A stretch of 64,000 nucleotides of DNA from positions 1 through 64,000 of the forward strand of contig JAAEZZ010000013.1 in assembly GCA_018222605.1 (NCBI GenBank), in the 5' to 3' direction. The position numbers and the translations under genes are program-made. A model generated the notes under the pieces. That model was not told the DNA's origin. It saw nothing but the letters and a program-made list of their open reading frames with translations, and made no database searches. Source of the DNA: Alphaproteobacteria bacterium (GTDB lineage: Bacteria; Pseudomonadota; Alphaproteobacteria; Caulobacterales; Hyphomonadaceae). Positions 43,638 through 52,564 of the stretch are shown in pieces. Within the stretch, counting starts at the first letter, position 1. Every line of letters starts with the position of its first letter.

Positions 43638-44800
43638 TCCAGAGACAGGCCGAGCTCTGCGAGAACTTCTTCCGTATGCTCCCCAATCCTCGGCGCAGGG
43701 CGGATTTCCTTTTTAGGCGCCCCGACGAAATGTACTGGCGGCTGGGTTTCCCAATAGCCGCCCTCGGTTGGATGCTCTCGCCGCTGGAAGAAATTGACCG
43801 CCTTGAGGTGCGTGTCTTCCTGCAGGTCCGGGAAGTCATTCGCCTTGGCGGCGGGAATGTCAGCGCCGGCCAGCACCTCCAGCCAATGCTCCGTTGTCTG
43901 ATCCTTAAAGTAGCGCTGCACCCGCTCCATCATATAGTCCATGTTGAAATAACGGCCGCGATAATCATTGATGCGCTCGTCTTCTAGCTCCTGCGGTGCG
44001 CCGATCACATCGAACAGTTTGATCCAGCGCGCGTCGACATAAGGCGCGATGACGATATAGCCATTGGACGTTTTCAGCGGCTGGCGACACGGGTCCACCT
44101 GGCGCTGGTAGCAGAATGGACCGACAGCCGGATCGAAGACCGCTTCATAGAAATGCTCTTCCAGCAGGAAGTGCGTGATGCATTCAAACATCGGCACTTC
44201 GACATGAACGGCCTCACCTGTCCGGTCCCGCTGGCGCAGGGCGGCGAGCGTCGCATAGACGGCGTGCAGGCCTGAGACCTTGTCGGCAAAAGCGGTCGGG
44301 ATGAAGCGTGGACGCTCATTGCCGTCTACCTTCGGCAACAGCATCGTCGCGCCGGACAGGCCCTGGATCAGATCATCATAGGCCGGGCGCCCCGCATAAG
44401 GCCCTTCCGAGCCAAAGCCGACGCAATGGACATAGACGATATCCGGCTTGATCTTCTTCACCTCTTCAAAGGTGAGACCGAGGCGAGCCACAGCGTCGGC
44501 GCGGATATTGTGGATGAAGACATCGCTGTTCTGGATCAGCTTGCGGATGGCGGCCTGCCCTTCATCGGATTTCATGTCCCAGACCACAGACCGCTTGCCG
44601 CGATTCATGGTCAGGTGGCACGGCCCCATGCCCTTGGTGTTGGCAGGTTTGCCGACATTGCGGAAATCATCGCCACTTTTCGGCTCAACCTTAACGACCT
44701 CAGCCCCCATGTCTGCCAGGGTCTGCGTGCAATACGGGCCGAAGATGACGGTCGTCATGTCAGCGATGCGCAGGTCAGACAGAACATTCGTTGCGGGCAT
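43634..44800 (-). CDS. CaiB/BaiF family (type III) CoA-transferase
   Basis: 388 residues from MPATNVLSDLRIADMTTVIFGPYCTQTL. The VKVEPKSGDDFRN segment, GKRSVVWDMKSDEGQAAI and SDVFIHNIRADAVARLGL are standard for the family, which moves CoA between carboxylates. GGAGGAAA lies before the ATG. It may activate a carboxylate produced by the neighbouring hydrolases. Donor and acceptor cannot be deduced. Confidence 0.92.
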   Translation of the reverse strand: MPATNVLSDLRIADMTTVIFGPYCTQTLADMGAEVVKVEPKSGDDFRNVGKPANTKGMGPCHLTMNRGKRSVVWDMKSDEGQAAIRKLIQNSDVFIHNIRADAVARLGLTFEEVKKIKPDIVYVHCVGFGSEGPYAGRPAYDDLIQGLSGATMLLPKVDGNERPRFIPTAFADKVSGLHAVYATLAALRQRDRTGEAVHVEVPMFECITHFLLEEHFYEAVFDPAVGPFCYQRQVDPCRQPLKTSNGYIVIAPYVDARWIKLFDVIGAPQELEDERINDYRGRYFNMDYMMERVQRYFKDQTTEHWLEVLAGADIPAAKANDFPDLQEDTHLKAVNFFQRREHPTEGGYWETQPPVHFVGAPKKEIRPAPRIGEHTEEVLAELGLSLD

Positions 44801-44939
44801 GTGGTTTCCTCCGGATTTTGCCTGCTCATAATGCGGTTGTCGCTGGGACAGACAAGACGTTTCGCGCGATTGATTGGCCTGCACCTGTATCCGCGCCCTC
44901 TGGTGAAGGCACGGCAGATGGCGTGATTACGAGGCTCGC

Positions 44940-45539
44940 TCAGCTGGTATTCCAGGCATCCTGAAGGCGCGCGCGGATCATGCCTGGCAAAGCCGCCGAC
45001 AAAATACCGAGTTCCGGCCGAAGGCGGAACGCGCTGGCAAGGGGCAAAACGTGCGGCGCAGGCTCTCCCTTCTCTCTTTGTCGCGCGATGGCGTGCGCCA
45101 GGCGCTTTGCATGAGCATCCGGGTCTTTCAGAACGCGATAGAGCGCCGCAATGCGCGCAAGAAAAGGCGCCGCCGGAACCGGCTGGCCATCCCGGAATGG
45201 CATCTGCTGGGGCAGCGCATCCGCGGCAACAGCCACCTTCTTTGCGGACAGGGCAAAGCGGCGCTGGGTGGGAAAGGAGACGATCTCCGTGCCTTCCGGC
45301 AATTGGCGCGGGTCTGCCTGGCGCGGCGTCTTCAGCTCAGGCAGGCCTAGCATCAGCGCCATCAGGTACAGCAAACGGCGAACAATGGTTTCAAGTTGGG
45401 ACAATCGACCTGACGCGCGCTGTTTCAGGCTGCGCGGCAAGGTTTTCGGCTGCAGCTGGGCGTTCGTCATGCCAATGATATTGGTCAGGGCATAGCGCGC
45501 CTGTTCAAGGCCTTGATTGATGAAGTCCGGATTGCTCAT
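44940..45539 (-). CDS. Hypothetical protein
   Basis: 199 residues, no family recognised. It is basic and helix-rich (LKQRASGRLSQLETIVRRLL), with one moderately hydrophobic stretch LLYLMALMLGLPEL near residue 57 that may be a membrane helix, and a middle VSFPTQRRFALSAKKV. It lies between the CoA-transferase and the glycosyltransferase, co-oriented with both, and shows typical host codon use. No operon evidence. Confidence 0.6.
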   Translation of the reverse strand: MSNPDFINQGLEQARYALTNIIGMTNAQLQPKTLPRSLKQRASGRLSQLETIVRRLLYLMALMLGLPELKTPRQADPRQLPEGTEIVSFPTQRRFALSAKKVAVAADALPQQMPFRDGQPVPAAPFLARIAALYRVLKDPDAHAKRLAHAIARQREKGEPAPHVLPLASAFRLRPELGILSAALPGMIRARLQDAWNTS

Positions 45540-45619
45540 GCCAGACAGAATGAAGGCGCAGCCTATGCGACGGATTCGGGCAAAGAAATTCAGGCGCAGT
45601 CAACCTGCCATACATCGCC

Positions 45620-46585
45620 TTACCAGGGATAGGCATACCATTTCGGACGCATGCCCACGGCGATCAGCAAGCGATCTGCCATGGCATCTATAAAGTCCAG
45701 CGGGGTGGGACGCGCATCCAGCCTGCCCAACCGGGTCATATGCTCTTCCCAGATCTTGCCATTCTCATCCTCACGCCGCAGCGCGATCAGTCGGCGCAGA
45801 TAGTGGCGTTTGTAATGCTGCAGGATGGTGCGGCCGTCATCCTCCGGAAAGGCCACGGCGGCATAGCGCAGAAGGTAGTGATACCAGTCCAGAAGGTGCA
45901 GACGTTTCGGCGCAACGAAGCGGGAGGTCACCGTGTCCTCGTGAACGCGTGTATTGGCGATGTATTCATGGACAAAGCCAAAGCGCCATTTCGTCAGTGT
46001 ACGCAGAACCGAGTCCGTATCGAAGGCATTCACACTGGAATCGAAATAGACACCATCTTCCGGAATGGCCTTCACATTGACCAGCACATGCGGAGCGCGG
46101 AAATGGCCCTGATTTAGGAAGAAGCGGCGAATGGCTTCCTTGCCCTCCATTACGGCAAGCCCGTCAGGCCATTGGTAGGTTTCCAGATCCCCACCATAAT
46201 TGACCTTGCAAGCCACGAGGCCGATCTGGTCATCCAGTTGGGCCACCTGCATCATCTTTTCGATGGCATCCGGCGTCATGGTGTCATCGGCGCATAGCAG
46301 GCGAAACCATTCTGTGCCTTCAGGCAGATGGGCGAAAGCCGAGTTCCAATTCTCAACTTGTGGCAGTAATTGCTCGTGCCGCACGACTTTGACGGGAACA
46401 CGGGCATTCTCAAACTCGGCAATGATGCTTGCCGTGGCGTCAGTTGACGCATTCTCAATGACCAAGTGTACCAGATTTGGCCAAGTTTGCGCCTGAACAC
46501 ACTCCATTGTCTCACGTAAATAGGCTTCGGCATTGTAAGCTGGCGTAATCACGGTTACGAGCGGGTAAGCGGCGGGGTCACTCAT
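45620..46585 (-). CDS. Glycosyltransferase family 2 protein
   Basis: 321 residues from MSDPAAYPLVTVITPAYNAEAYLR. GT-A fold: nucleotide-binding VTVITPAYN, LVHLVIENASTD and the acidic metal motif in RLLCADDTMTPD. No membrane helix. It transfers a sugar from a nucleotide sugar. It is divergent from an acyltransferase gene in a glycan cluster. Upstream in-frame ATG codons are not preferred, since the family begins at VTVITP. Confidence 0.9.
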   Translation of the reverse strand: MSDPAAYPLVTVITPAYNAEAYLRETMECVQAQTWPNLVHLVIENASTDATASIIAEFENARVPVKVVRHEQLLPQVENWNSAFAHLPEGTEWFRLLCADDTMTPDAIEKMMQVAQLDDQIGLVACKVNYGGDLETYQWPDGLAVMEGKEAIRRFFLNQGHFRAPHVLVNVKAIPEDGVYFDSSVNAFDTDSVLRTLTKWRFGFVHEYIANTRVHEDTVTSRFVAPKRLHLLDWYHYLLRYAAVAFPEDDGRTILQHYKRHYLRRLIALRREDENGKIWEEHMTRLGRLDARPTPLDFIDAMADRLLIAVGMRPKWYAYPW

Positions 46586-46757
46586 TAAGACAGTCGATCG
46601 ATTAGAGGGTGTAGTTCGGTGCGAAGACCCTGACGGAACGCAAGTTGCATACCAGTGCAGCAAGCGTTTTAAAAGGCGTGAAAGAGAAAGTGTTCTACTA
46701 AAAGGGGTGTTCGCCCGGCACGGCACACCTCTTCTTCCAGGGGTGGGCAAAGTGTCG

Positions 46758-47381
46758 ATGAACAAAGATAAAAATCACTCGGAGACGTGCGCGGACGAGC
46801 CGATCCTGTATGGACCTGACCTGATTGGCAAGCATGGTTTCTGGACGATCCTGAAAGAGGATTATGCGGCTAACAATCGCCGCTGGGCGGAGCCAGGCTT
46901 TCGCGCGGTGGCCGTGCACCGCTTTGGCACATGGCGCAAAGTGATCAAATTTGCCCCGCTGCGCAAGGTGATGGGCCTGCTCTACTATCTGATGAACCAC
47001 CGAGTACGGACGGTATACGGGATTGAGCTGCACGACACCGCGAAGGTGGGGCGCCGACTGGTGATTGCGCACCAGGGCGGCATTGTGATCCACCGCTATG
47101 CGACAATCGGCGATGACTGCATGATCCGCCAATGTGTAACAATTGGTGCTGGCGTAACCTATGACATGAAAGAAGCCCCCGTGCTGGGCAGCCGCGTGAC
47201 GCTGGGCGCTGGCAGCGTCGTGATCGGCCCGGTCCAGCTGGGCGATGATACCAAGGTCGGCCCGAATGCCGTAGTGCAAACCCATATCAAGCCGGGTTCA
47301 ACCGTCTTTGCGCCAGCCTCCCGTGTGATTACCATGCCGAAACCCAAACCGGCGCCAACACCTGCCCAGGACGACACGTAG
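46758..47381 (+). CDS. Hexapeptide-repeat acyltransferase, serine acetyltransferase-like
   Basis: 207 residues. After an N-terminal helical region (FWTILKEDYAANNRRW), it forms a left-handed beta-helix: GRRLVIAHQGGIVIHRYATI, IGDDCMIRQCVTIG, LGSRVTLGAGSVVIGP and LGDDTKVGPNAVV. It resembles CysE but lacks its long N-terminal domain, and the context is a glycan cluster. I therefore expect it to acylate a sugar or an amino-acid-like group. It is followed one base later by the FkbH-like gene. Confidence 0.8.
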   Translation: MNKDKNHSETCADEPILYGPDLIGKHGFWTILKEDYAANNRRWAEPGFRAVAVHRFGTWRKVIKFAPLRKVMGLLYYLMNHRVRTVYGIELHDTAKVGRRLVIAHQGGIVIHRYATIGDDCMIRQCVTIGAGVTYDMKEAPVLGSRVTLGAGSVVIGPVQLGDDTKVGPNAVVQTHIKPGSTVFAPASRVITMPKPKPAPTPAQDDT

Positions 47382-47382
47382 A

Positions 47383-49368
47383 ATGACCGCATCAGACAAG
47401 CTGGCAGAAGCCGCTGCCCTGAAACGCGAAAAGAATTACCAGGGCGCCATCGCCGCCTATGACGCGGCACTCGCCAATGTCGAAATACCCGATGAGAAAA
47501 CCTGCCTGGCGGTCGCACAATGTCATGCTGGCACGGGACACACGGACAAGGCCCTGGACTGGCTGGCACAGCTGACCCGTGGCGGAGATGACTTCCCCGC
47601 CTGGCAAGCCGCCAGCGGCCTGTTGCGCAAATTGCTGAAGGACAATCCCGACCTTTCCGCGCCGCATGCCAAGCGGACGGGGCGCGTGTGGCTGACCGGC
47701 AGCTACACGCTGGCCCAATTGGCACCGCTACTGCAGCTGGCCGCGCTGGCCGTAAATGTGAATATCGAAGTGGCTGTTGCCGATTATGGCCAGCATCGCC
47801 AGGACGCGCTGTCGCCCGATTCACAGATGTACGCTTTTGAGCCGGACGTTATCGTGATCGCCCTGCACCATAGCGACCTGGAGCGGTCCGGCAGTGATCT
47901 CTCTGTTGACGAAACTGTCGCGGAAACAATGCAGGATGTCTCGATGATCTGGCAATCCATCCGCCAGAACTGCAAGGCGCGTATCCTGTGCACCAATATT
48001 GCCGCACCACTGGATGAAGCCTTCGGGCATCTGTCTTCCCGCGTGCCGGAAAGCCGCCGCACGATCATTCATTCGGTGAATAACGCGTTGGCCCAAAAGG
48101 CAAATGAGCTGGGCGGCGTCACGCTGGTGGATGTGGAGGCATTGTCCTCCCAGATCGGCAAGCGCGCCTGGTTTGATGACCGCTACTGGCATCTCTCAAA
48201 GCAAGGCGTCAGCTTTACCGCTCTGCCCCTGCTGGCACGTCACTTGGCAGCACTGATCGCGGCCGAATTTGGACTGACTAAGAAATGCCTGGTACTGGAT
48301 CTGGATAATACGTGCTGGGGCGGTGTGATCGGGGAAGACGGTCTGGCAGGGATCAAGATCGGCCAGGGCGATGCAAAGAGCGAGGCCTTCCTGGCATTCC
48401 AGATGGCGGCGAAGCGTTTGCAACAGCGCGGCGTCATTCTGGCAGTCTGCTCCAAGAACAATGATGCCGATGCACGCGAGCCGTTCGAGAAACATCCGGA
48501 CATGGTGCTGAAGCTGGACGATTTCGCCATGTTCGTCGCCAACTGGACGAACAAGGCCGAGAACATCAAGCATATCGCCAAGACGCTGAATATCGGCCTC
48601 GATAGCCTGGTCTTTGCCGATGACAATCCAGTGGAACGCGCAACAGTTCGGGAATTGGTGCCGGAAGTGGACGTGTTGCCGATGCCGGAAGACCCGGCGG
48701 GCTATGTGCGCGTGCTGGGCGATTATCTCGGCTTCGAGACGATCAGCTACACGCGCGAGGATGCCAACAAGACCGAGCAATATCGGGCCAAGTCCCGCAT
48801 CGCGGAGATGCAGGCGACGGCGACCTCACTGCCCGACTTCTACAAATCGCTGCACATGAAGGCCGAGATCGAGCCATTCAATGACTTCAACATGCCGCGC
48901 ATCGTGCAGCTGATCGGCAAGTCCAACCAGTTCAATTTGACGACCTATCGCTATTCGGAGGCCGACATTCGCGGCTTCATGCAACAGGATGGCGCGGTGA
49001 ACCTGACCCTGAAACTGGCAGACAAATTTACTGACCACGGGCTGGTCAGCATGATCATGGCGCACCCTGTGGAAGACGCGATGGACATTCATCTGTGGCT
49101 GATGAGCTGCCGGGTGATTGGCCGGACCGTGGAAGATGCGTTGTTGGGAGAGCTGTGCTTACAGGCCCGTGCGCAAGGCCTGAAAAAGCTACGCGGGACA
49201 TATATTCCCACTGCCAAGAATGCGCTGGTTGAAAAGAAATATGCCGATTTCGGATTTGATAACATCGTCAAACTGGACGACGGCACGACAATCTGGGAAT
49301 ACAATCTGGAAAAAGAGGGGGACATTTCAAGCCCCTACATTGCTGTTAACACATGCGTTGAGGCCTGA
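47383..49368 (+). CDS. FkbH-like protein: TPR-SGNH-HAD-GNAT architecture
   Basis: 661 residues in four parts. Residues 1-90 form TPR-like helices (YQGAIAAYDAALANVE). Residues 100-290 form an SGNH-hydrolase-like domain. The HAD-IIIC/FkbH core runs from about 300 to 450, with LVLDLDNTCWGG (D305, D307), CSKNN (K357) and ADDNPVER (D411, D412). A GNAT-like C-terminal part covers about 480-645 (MIMAHPVEDAMDIHLWLMSC). FkbH proteins load glyceryl from 1,3-bisphosphoglycerate onto an ACP. A dedicated ACP gene follows after two bases, so ACP loading is likely. Confidence 0.88.
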   Translation: MTASDKLAEAAALKREKNYQGAIAAYDAALANVEIPDEKTCLAVAQCHAGTGHTDKALDWLAQLTRGGDDFPAWQAASGLLRKLLKDNPDLSAPHAKRTGRVWLTGSYTLAQLAPLLQLAALAVNVNIEVAVADYGQHRQDALSPDSQMYAFEPDVIVIALHHSDLERSGSDLSVDETVAETMQDVSMIWQSIRQNCKARILCTNIAAPLDEAFGHLSSRVPESRRTIIHSVNNALAQKANELGGVTLVDVEALSSQIGKRAWFDDRYWHLSKQGVSFTALPLLARHLAALIAAEFGLTKKCLVLDLDNTCWGGVIGEDGLAGIKIGQGDAKSEAFLAFQMAAKRLQQRGVILAVCSKNNDADAREPFEKHPDMVLKLDDFAMFVANWTNKAENIKHIAKTLNIGLDSLVFADDNPVERATVRELVPEVDVLPMPEDPAGYVRVLGDYLGFETISYTREDANKTEQYRAKSRIAEMQATATSLPDFYKSLHMKAEIEPFNDFNMPRIVQLIGKSNQFNLTTYRYSEADIRGFMQQDGAVNLTLKLADKFTDHGLVSMIMAHPVEDAMDIHLWLMSCRVIGRTVEDALLGELCLQARAQGLKKLRGTYIPTAKNALVEKKYADFGFDNIVKLDDGTTIWEYNLEKEGDISSPYIAVNTCVEA

Positions 49369-49370
49369 TC

Positions 49371-49604
49371 ATGTCTACTGAAACCCGTCTGAATGAAGTC
49401 TTCCAGACTGTTTTCCTGGATGATGATCTGGAACTGTCAGATGACATGACCGCCGCTGATGTCGACGGATGGGACAGCCTGGCACACATCAATCTGATGT
49501 TTGCGATCGAGCAGGAGTTCGGCTTTCAGTTCCCCGGAAATGAGCTGGCCGAGCTGCCGAACATTGGTGCCTTGAAAGCCTTTATCGACAGCAAGACCCA
49601 CTAG
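49371..49604 (+). CDS. Acyl carrier protein dedicated to the FkbH-like protein
   Basis: 77 residues with the phosphopantetheine motif GWDSLAHINLMFAIE, serine S36. It differs from the fatty acid AcpP in lacking LGADSL and is adjacent to the FkbH-like gene, so it probably carries the unit that FkbH loads. The downstream RmlC-like gene is convergent, ending eight bases away. Confidence 0.9.
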   Translation: MSTETRLNEVFQTVFLDDDLELSDDMTAADVDGWDSLAHINLMFAIEQEFGFQFPGNELAELPNIGALKAFIDSKTH

Positions 49605-49611
49605 CGCGCCT

Positions 49612-50157
49612 TCACGCCTTGAAAGCTGACGCTTTATAGTCCGCCCAGGACGCATCCTTGTCTGACAGGACCGTAACCGGCACCGGCCATTCAATGCCGA
49701 AGGCCGGGTCATCATGGCGCGCACCGCGTTCTGCCTCTGGTGCGTAGAATTCCGACACGAGATAGCTGACCTCCGTATCGTCCTGCAGGGTCTGGAAACC
49801 GTGAAGGAAGCCTTTCGGGATGTAGAGCTGATCCTTGTTTTGATCGGTCAGTTCAAAGCCTTGCCATTTCAGATAGGTCGGGCTGTCCGGGCGGATGTCT
49901 ACGATCACGTCAAAGATCGCGCCGCGGACGCAGCGGATCACCTTTACTTCGGCGGCTGGCTCAATCTGGCAGTGCATGCCGCGCAACGTGCCCTGCTCTG
50001 CCGAAACCGACATGTTCTGGTTTACAAACCGGGTTTCCAGGCCGTGGGCGGCGAACTCATTGACGCAGAATGTCCGCGCAAACATACCCCGCGCATCACC
50101 GCGCGCCTCCAGCTTAATCAGGAATGCGCCCAATAGCTCTGTCTTCTGAAACAGCAT
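49612..50157 (-). CDS. RmlC-like sugar 3,5-epimerase family protein
   Basis: 181 residues. The cupin motifs are TLRGMHCQIEPAAEVKVIRC (catalytic His) and GAIFDVIVDIRPDS. QLYIPKGFLHGFQTLQDD and the WAD-like end DKDASWADYKAS follow. The family epimerises C3/C5 of 4-keto-6-deoxy sugars on dTDP or CDP. It is divergent from the cytidylyltransferase gene, so a CDP-4-keto sugar substrate is plausible. No 4,6-dehydratase is seen nearby. Confidence 0.88.
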   Translation of the reverse strand: MLFQKTELLGAFLIKLEARGDARGMFARTFCVNEFAAHGLETRFVNQNMSVSAEQGTLRGMHCQIEPAAEVKVIRCVRGAIFDVIVDIRPDSPTYLKWQGFELTDQNKDQLYIPKGFLHGFQTLQDDTEVSYLVSEFYAPEAERGARHDDPAFGIEWPVPVTVLSDKDASWADYKASAFKA

Positions 50158-50270
50158 GTAAACTTATCCTCGTGTAGATGGCTGACAGATTGATTGCCTG
50201 TGTGGGTGGGTTCAAGCTTAAAACTGGAACAATGTCTGCATAGCCGCGCAGACAAAGGGGAGATATTTTC

Positions 50271-51047
50271 ATGAAAGTCCTGATCCTGGCAGGTGGATTT
50301 GGTACGCGCCTCAGCGAAGAAACGACGATCCGTCCGAAACCTATGGTGGAGGTCGGCGCGCGTCCCATTCTGTGGCACATCATGAAAAGCTACTCTCATT
50401 ACGGCTTTAACGAATTCGTCGTTTTGGGCGGGTATAAGGTTGAATTCATTCGGGATTACTTCCTGAATTATACCCGCACCTCCAGCGATTTCACTGTGGA
50501 TCTGCAAACCGGGGAACTGGTCTGGCAGCGCCATAACGCCGAGGCGTGGAAGGTGACTGTGCTGGATACTGGCGCAGATTCCATGACCGGCGGGCGTATT
50601 CGCCGCGCGCGGGAGATTGTCGGAGATGAGCCTTTTTGCCTGACTTATGGCGATGGTGTCTCGGATGTGGACATCGCCAAGCTGGTTGAGTTCCATAAAG
50701 AGAAAGGCATGGCCTGTACCGTGACAGCCGTTGTGCCCCCTGGCCGCTTCGGCGTGCTGGCCTTTGACGAGTCCGGCGAAAAGGTCGAAGCCTTCCGCGA
50801 GAAGGACAAGGAAGATGTCGGCATGATCAATGGCGGCTTCTTTGTCTGCGAGCCGTCTGTCTTCGACCTGATCGACGGAGACGACACGGTATGGGAACAG
50901 GAGCCCCTGCGCAGGCTGGTCGATGCCGGCCAGCTGGCAGCCTATCGCCATCGCGGCTTCTGGCAGGCCATGGACACGCTGCGTGACCGAAACGTGCTGG
51001 AACAGCTCTGGGAAAGCGGTAAGGCCCCGTGGGCTCCGTGGCGCTGA
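50271..51047 (+). CDS. rfbF: Glucose-1-phosphate cytidylyltransferase
   Basis: 258 residues starting MKVLILAGGFGTRLSEETTI, the pyrophosphorylase signature with the RPKPMVEVGARPILWHIMK continuation characteristic of RfbF. YGDGVSDVDIAKL carries the metal aspartates. It makes CDP-glucose from glucose 1-phosphate and CTP. GGGGAGA precedes the ATG. It is followed after 195 bases by the SAF-domain oxidoreductase. Confidence 0.93.
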   Translation: MKVLILAGGFGTRLSEETTIRPKPMVEVGARPILWHIMKSYSHYGFNEFVVLGGYKVEFIRDYFLNYTRTSSDFTVDLQTGELVWQRHNAEAWKVTVLDTGADSMTGGRIRRAREIVGDEPFCLTYGDGVSDVDIAKLVEFHKEKGMACTVTAVVPPGRFGVLAFDESGEKVEAFREKDKEDVGMINGGFFVCEPSVFDLIDGDDTVWEQEPLRRLVDAGQLAAYRHRGFWQAMDTLRDRNVLEQLWESGKAPWAPWR

Positions 51048-51242
51048 ATTGATGTCGCAAAGCCATTAGAAAGCGGGGCCTTTTGAGACAGAAAGGTCAA
51101 GCTTTATCTCATTTCTGCAAGAAGTTCTGAATGCACGACGCTTCCGTTTGACAAGTGTCGGAAGATAGCCGTTTTAGTCAACGAGACCCTGACGATCCGG
51201 GCATGTTTCTTGCTTCGGGATTTATGTCTCTGGAGTATGCTC

Positions 51243-52535
51243 ATGATCATTGTCGATACCGCTCTCGCAAAACGCGCCGAGGAACAGAAACCTTTGCAGG
51301 TCGGCCTGTTCGGCGCGGGCTTCATGGCCAAGGGCATCGTCAATCAGGTAACGCGTTACACACCGGGTATGCGCATCGCCGTGATCTGCAACCGCACGCT
51401 GAGCGCCGCGCGCGACGCCTATCATGTTGCCGGAGTACCGGACGACATGATTGCCGAATGTACGACCGCTGCGCAGGTGGACGATGCGGTCCGGGCGGGC
51501 AAGTTCGCGATTACGTCCGACATCCAGGTTGTGGTCGAGGCCGCAGGCGTCGAAGTCGTGATCGAGTCGACCGGCCATGTCGAATATGGCGCCAAGGCCA
51601 CCATCGCCTCCATCAATGCCGGCAAGCATATGGTCTCCATGAACGTAGAGCTGGACGCGACGGTTGGCTCCATCCTGAAGGACAAGGCCGACAAGGCAGG
51701 CGTCATCCTGTCAGGTTGTGATGGCGACCAGCCGGGCGTGCAGATGAACCTGCTGCGCTATGTGAAGACGCTGGGCCTGAAGCCCCTGCTCTGCGGCAAC
51801 ATCAAGGGCCTGCAGGATCGCTATCGCAACCCGACCACACAGGCCGCCTTTGCCAAGCAATGGGGCCAGACACCGAACATGGTTACCTCCTTTGCGGACG
51901 GCACCAAAATTTCCATGGAGCAGGCCATTGTCGGCAATGCGACCGGCATGAAAGTGGCGCAGCGCGGCATGATCGGCATCGAATACAAGGGCCATGTCGA
52001 CGAGATGGTCGACATGTACGATCTGGACCAAATGCGCGAACTGGGCGGGATCGTCGACTATGTCGTAGGCGCTAAGCCCAGCCCTGGCATCTATGTGTTC
52101 GCCGAAGCGCAGGACAAAACACAGGCGCATTATCTGAATTATGGCAAGCTGGGCGAAGGCCCGGTTTATTCCTTCTACGTACCATGGCATCTGACGGCCT
52201 TGGAGGTTCACATCTCGGCTGCGCGCGTCGCCTTGTGCACTGACACCGTCATCGCGCCGATTGGCCGACCGACCGTCGAATGCGTAGCCAGTGCTAAGAT
52301 TGACCTCAAGGCTGGCGAGACGCTGGACGGGCTGGGCTATTATATGACCTATGGCCAGTGCGAGAATTACTACACGGCCGTGGCCGAAAACCTGCTGCCC
52401 ATGGGGCTGGCAGAAAACTGCAAGCTGAAGCGCGATGTTCCGAAGGATCAGGTTCTGACCTGGGACGATGTGGAAGCGCCGACAGACAGCCTGTCTCATG
52501 CGCTGCGCGCTGAGCAGGATGCTCTCTATAATTGA
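51243..52535 (+). CDS. NAD(P)-dependent oxidoreductase with C-terminal SAF domain
   Basis: 430 residues from MIIVDTALAKRAEEQ. A homoserine-dehydrogenase-like Rossmann fold (VGLFGAGFMAKGIVNQVT, then VVVEAAGVEVVIESTGHVEYG) is followed by a C-terminal SAF-like segment (IKIDLKAGETLDGLGYYM-type region near 360-395). The function of this family is not established; members occur beside rfbF in surface polysaccharide clusters. GGAG at 51232 favours 51243, although an in-frame ATG at 51237 is possible. The following epimerase gene is 29 bases downstream in the same direction. Confidence 0.8.
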   Translation: MIIVDTALAKRAEEQKPLQVGLFGAGFMAKGIVNQVTRYTPGMRIAVICNRTLSAARDAYHVAGVPDDMIAECTTAAQVDDAVRAGKFAITSDIQVVVEAAGVEVVIESTGHVEYGAKATIASINAGKHMVSMNVELDATVGSILKDKADKAGVILSGCDGDQPGVQMNLLRYVKTLGLKPLLCGNIKGLQDRYRNPTTQAAFAKQWGQTPNMVTSFADGTKISMEQAIVGNATGMKVAQRGMIGIEYKGHVDEMVDMYDLDQMRELGGIVDYVVGAKPSPGIYVFAEAQDKTQAHYLNYGKLGEGPVYSFYVPWHLTALEVHISAARVALCTDTVIAPIGRPTVECVASAKIDLKAGETLDGLGYYMTYGQCENYYTAVAENLLPMGLAENCKLKRDVPKDQVLTWDDVEAPTDSLSHALRAEQDALYN

Positions 52536-52564
52536 TGGTTGATTAGACTGACGGGACACCATTC

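Noticed and set aside
46586..46757. GGAAC and CGTT upstream of the acyltransferase as an EcfG promoter
   Set aside because: The spacing is 25 bases, outside the 16-17 base requirement.
46758..47381. Assignment as housekeeping cysE
   Set aside because: The long N-terminal domain of serine acetyltransferases is absent and the neighbours are glycan genes, so only a general acyltransferase call is supported.
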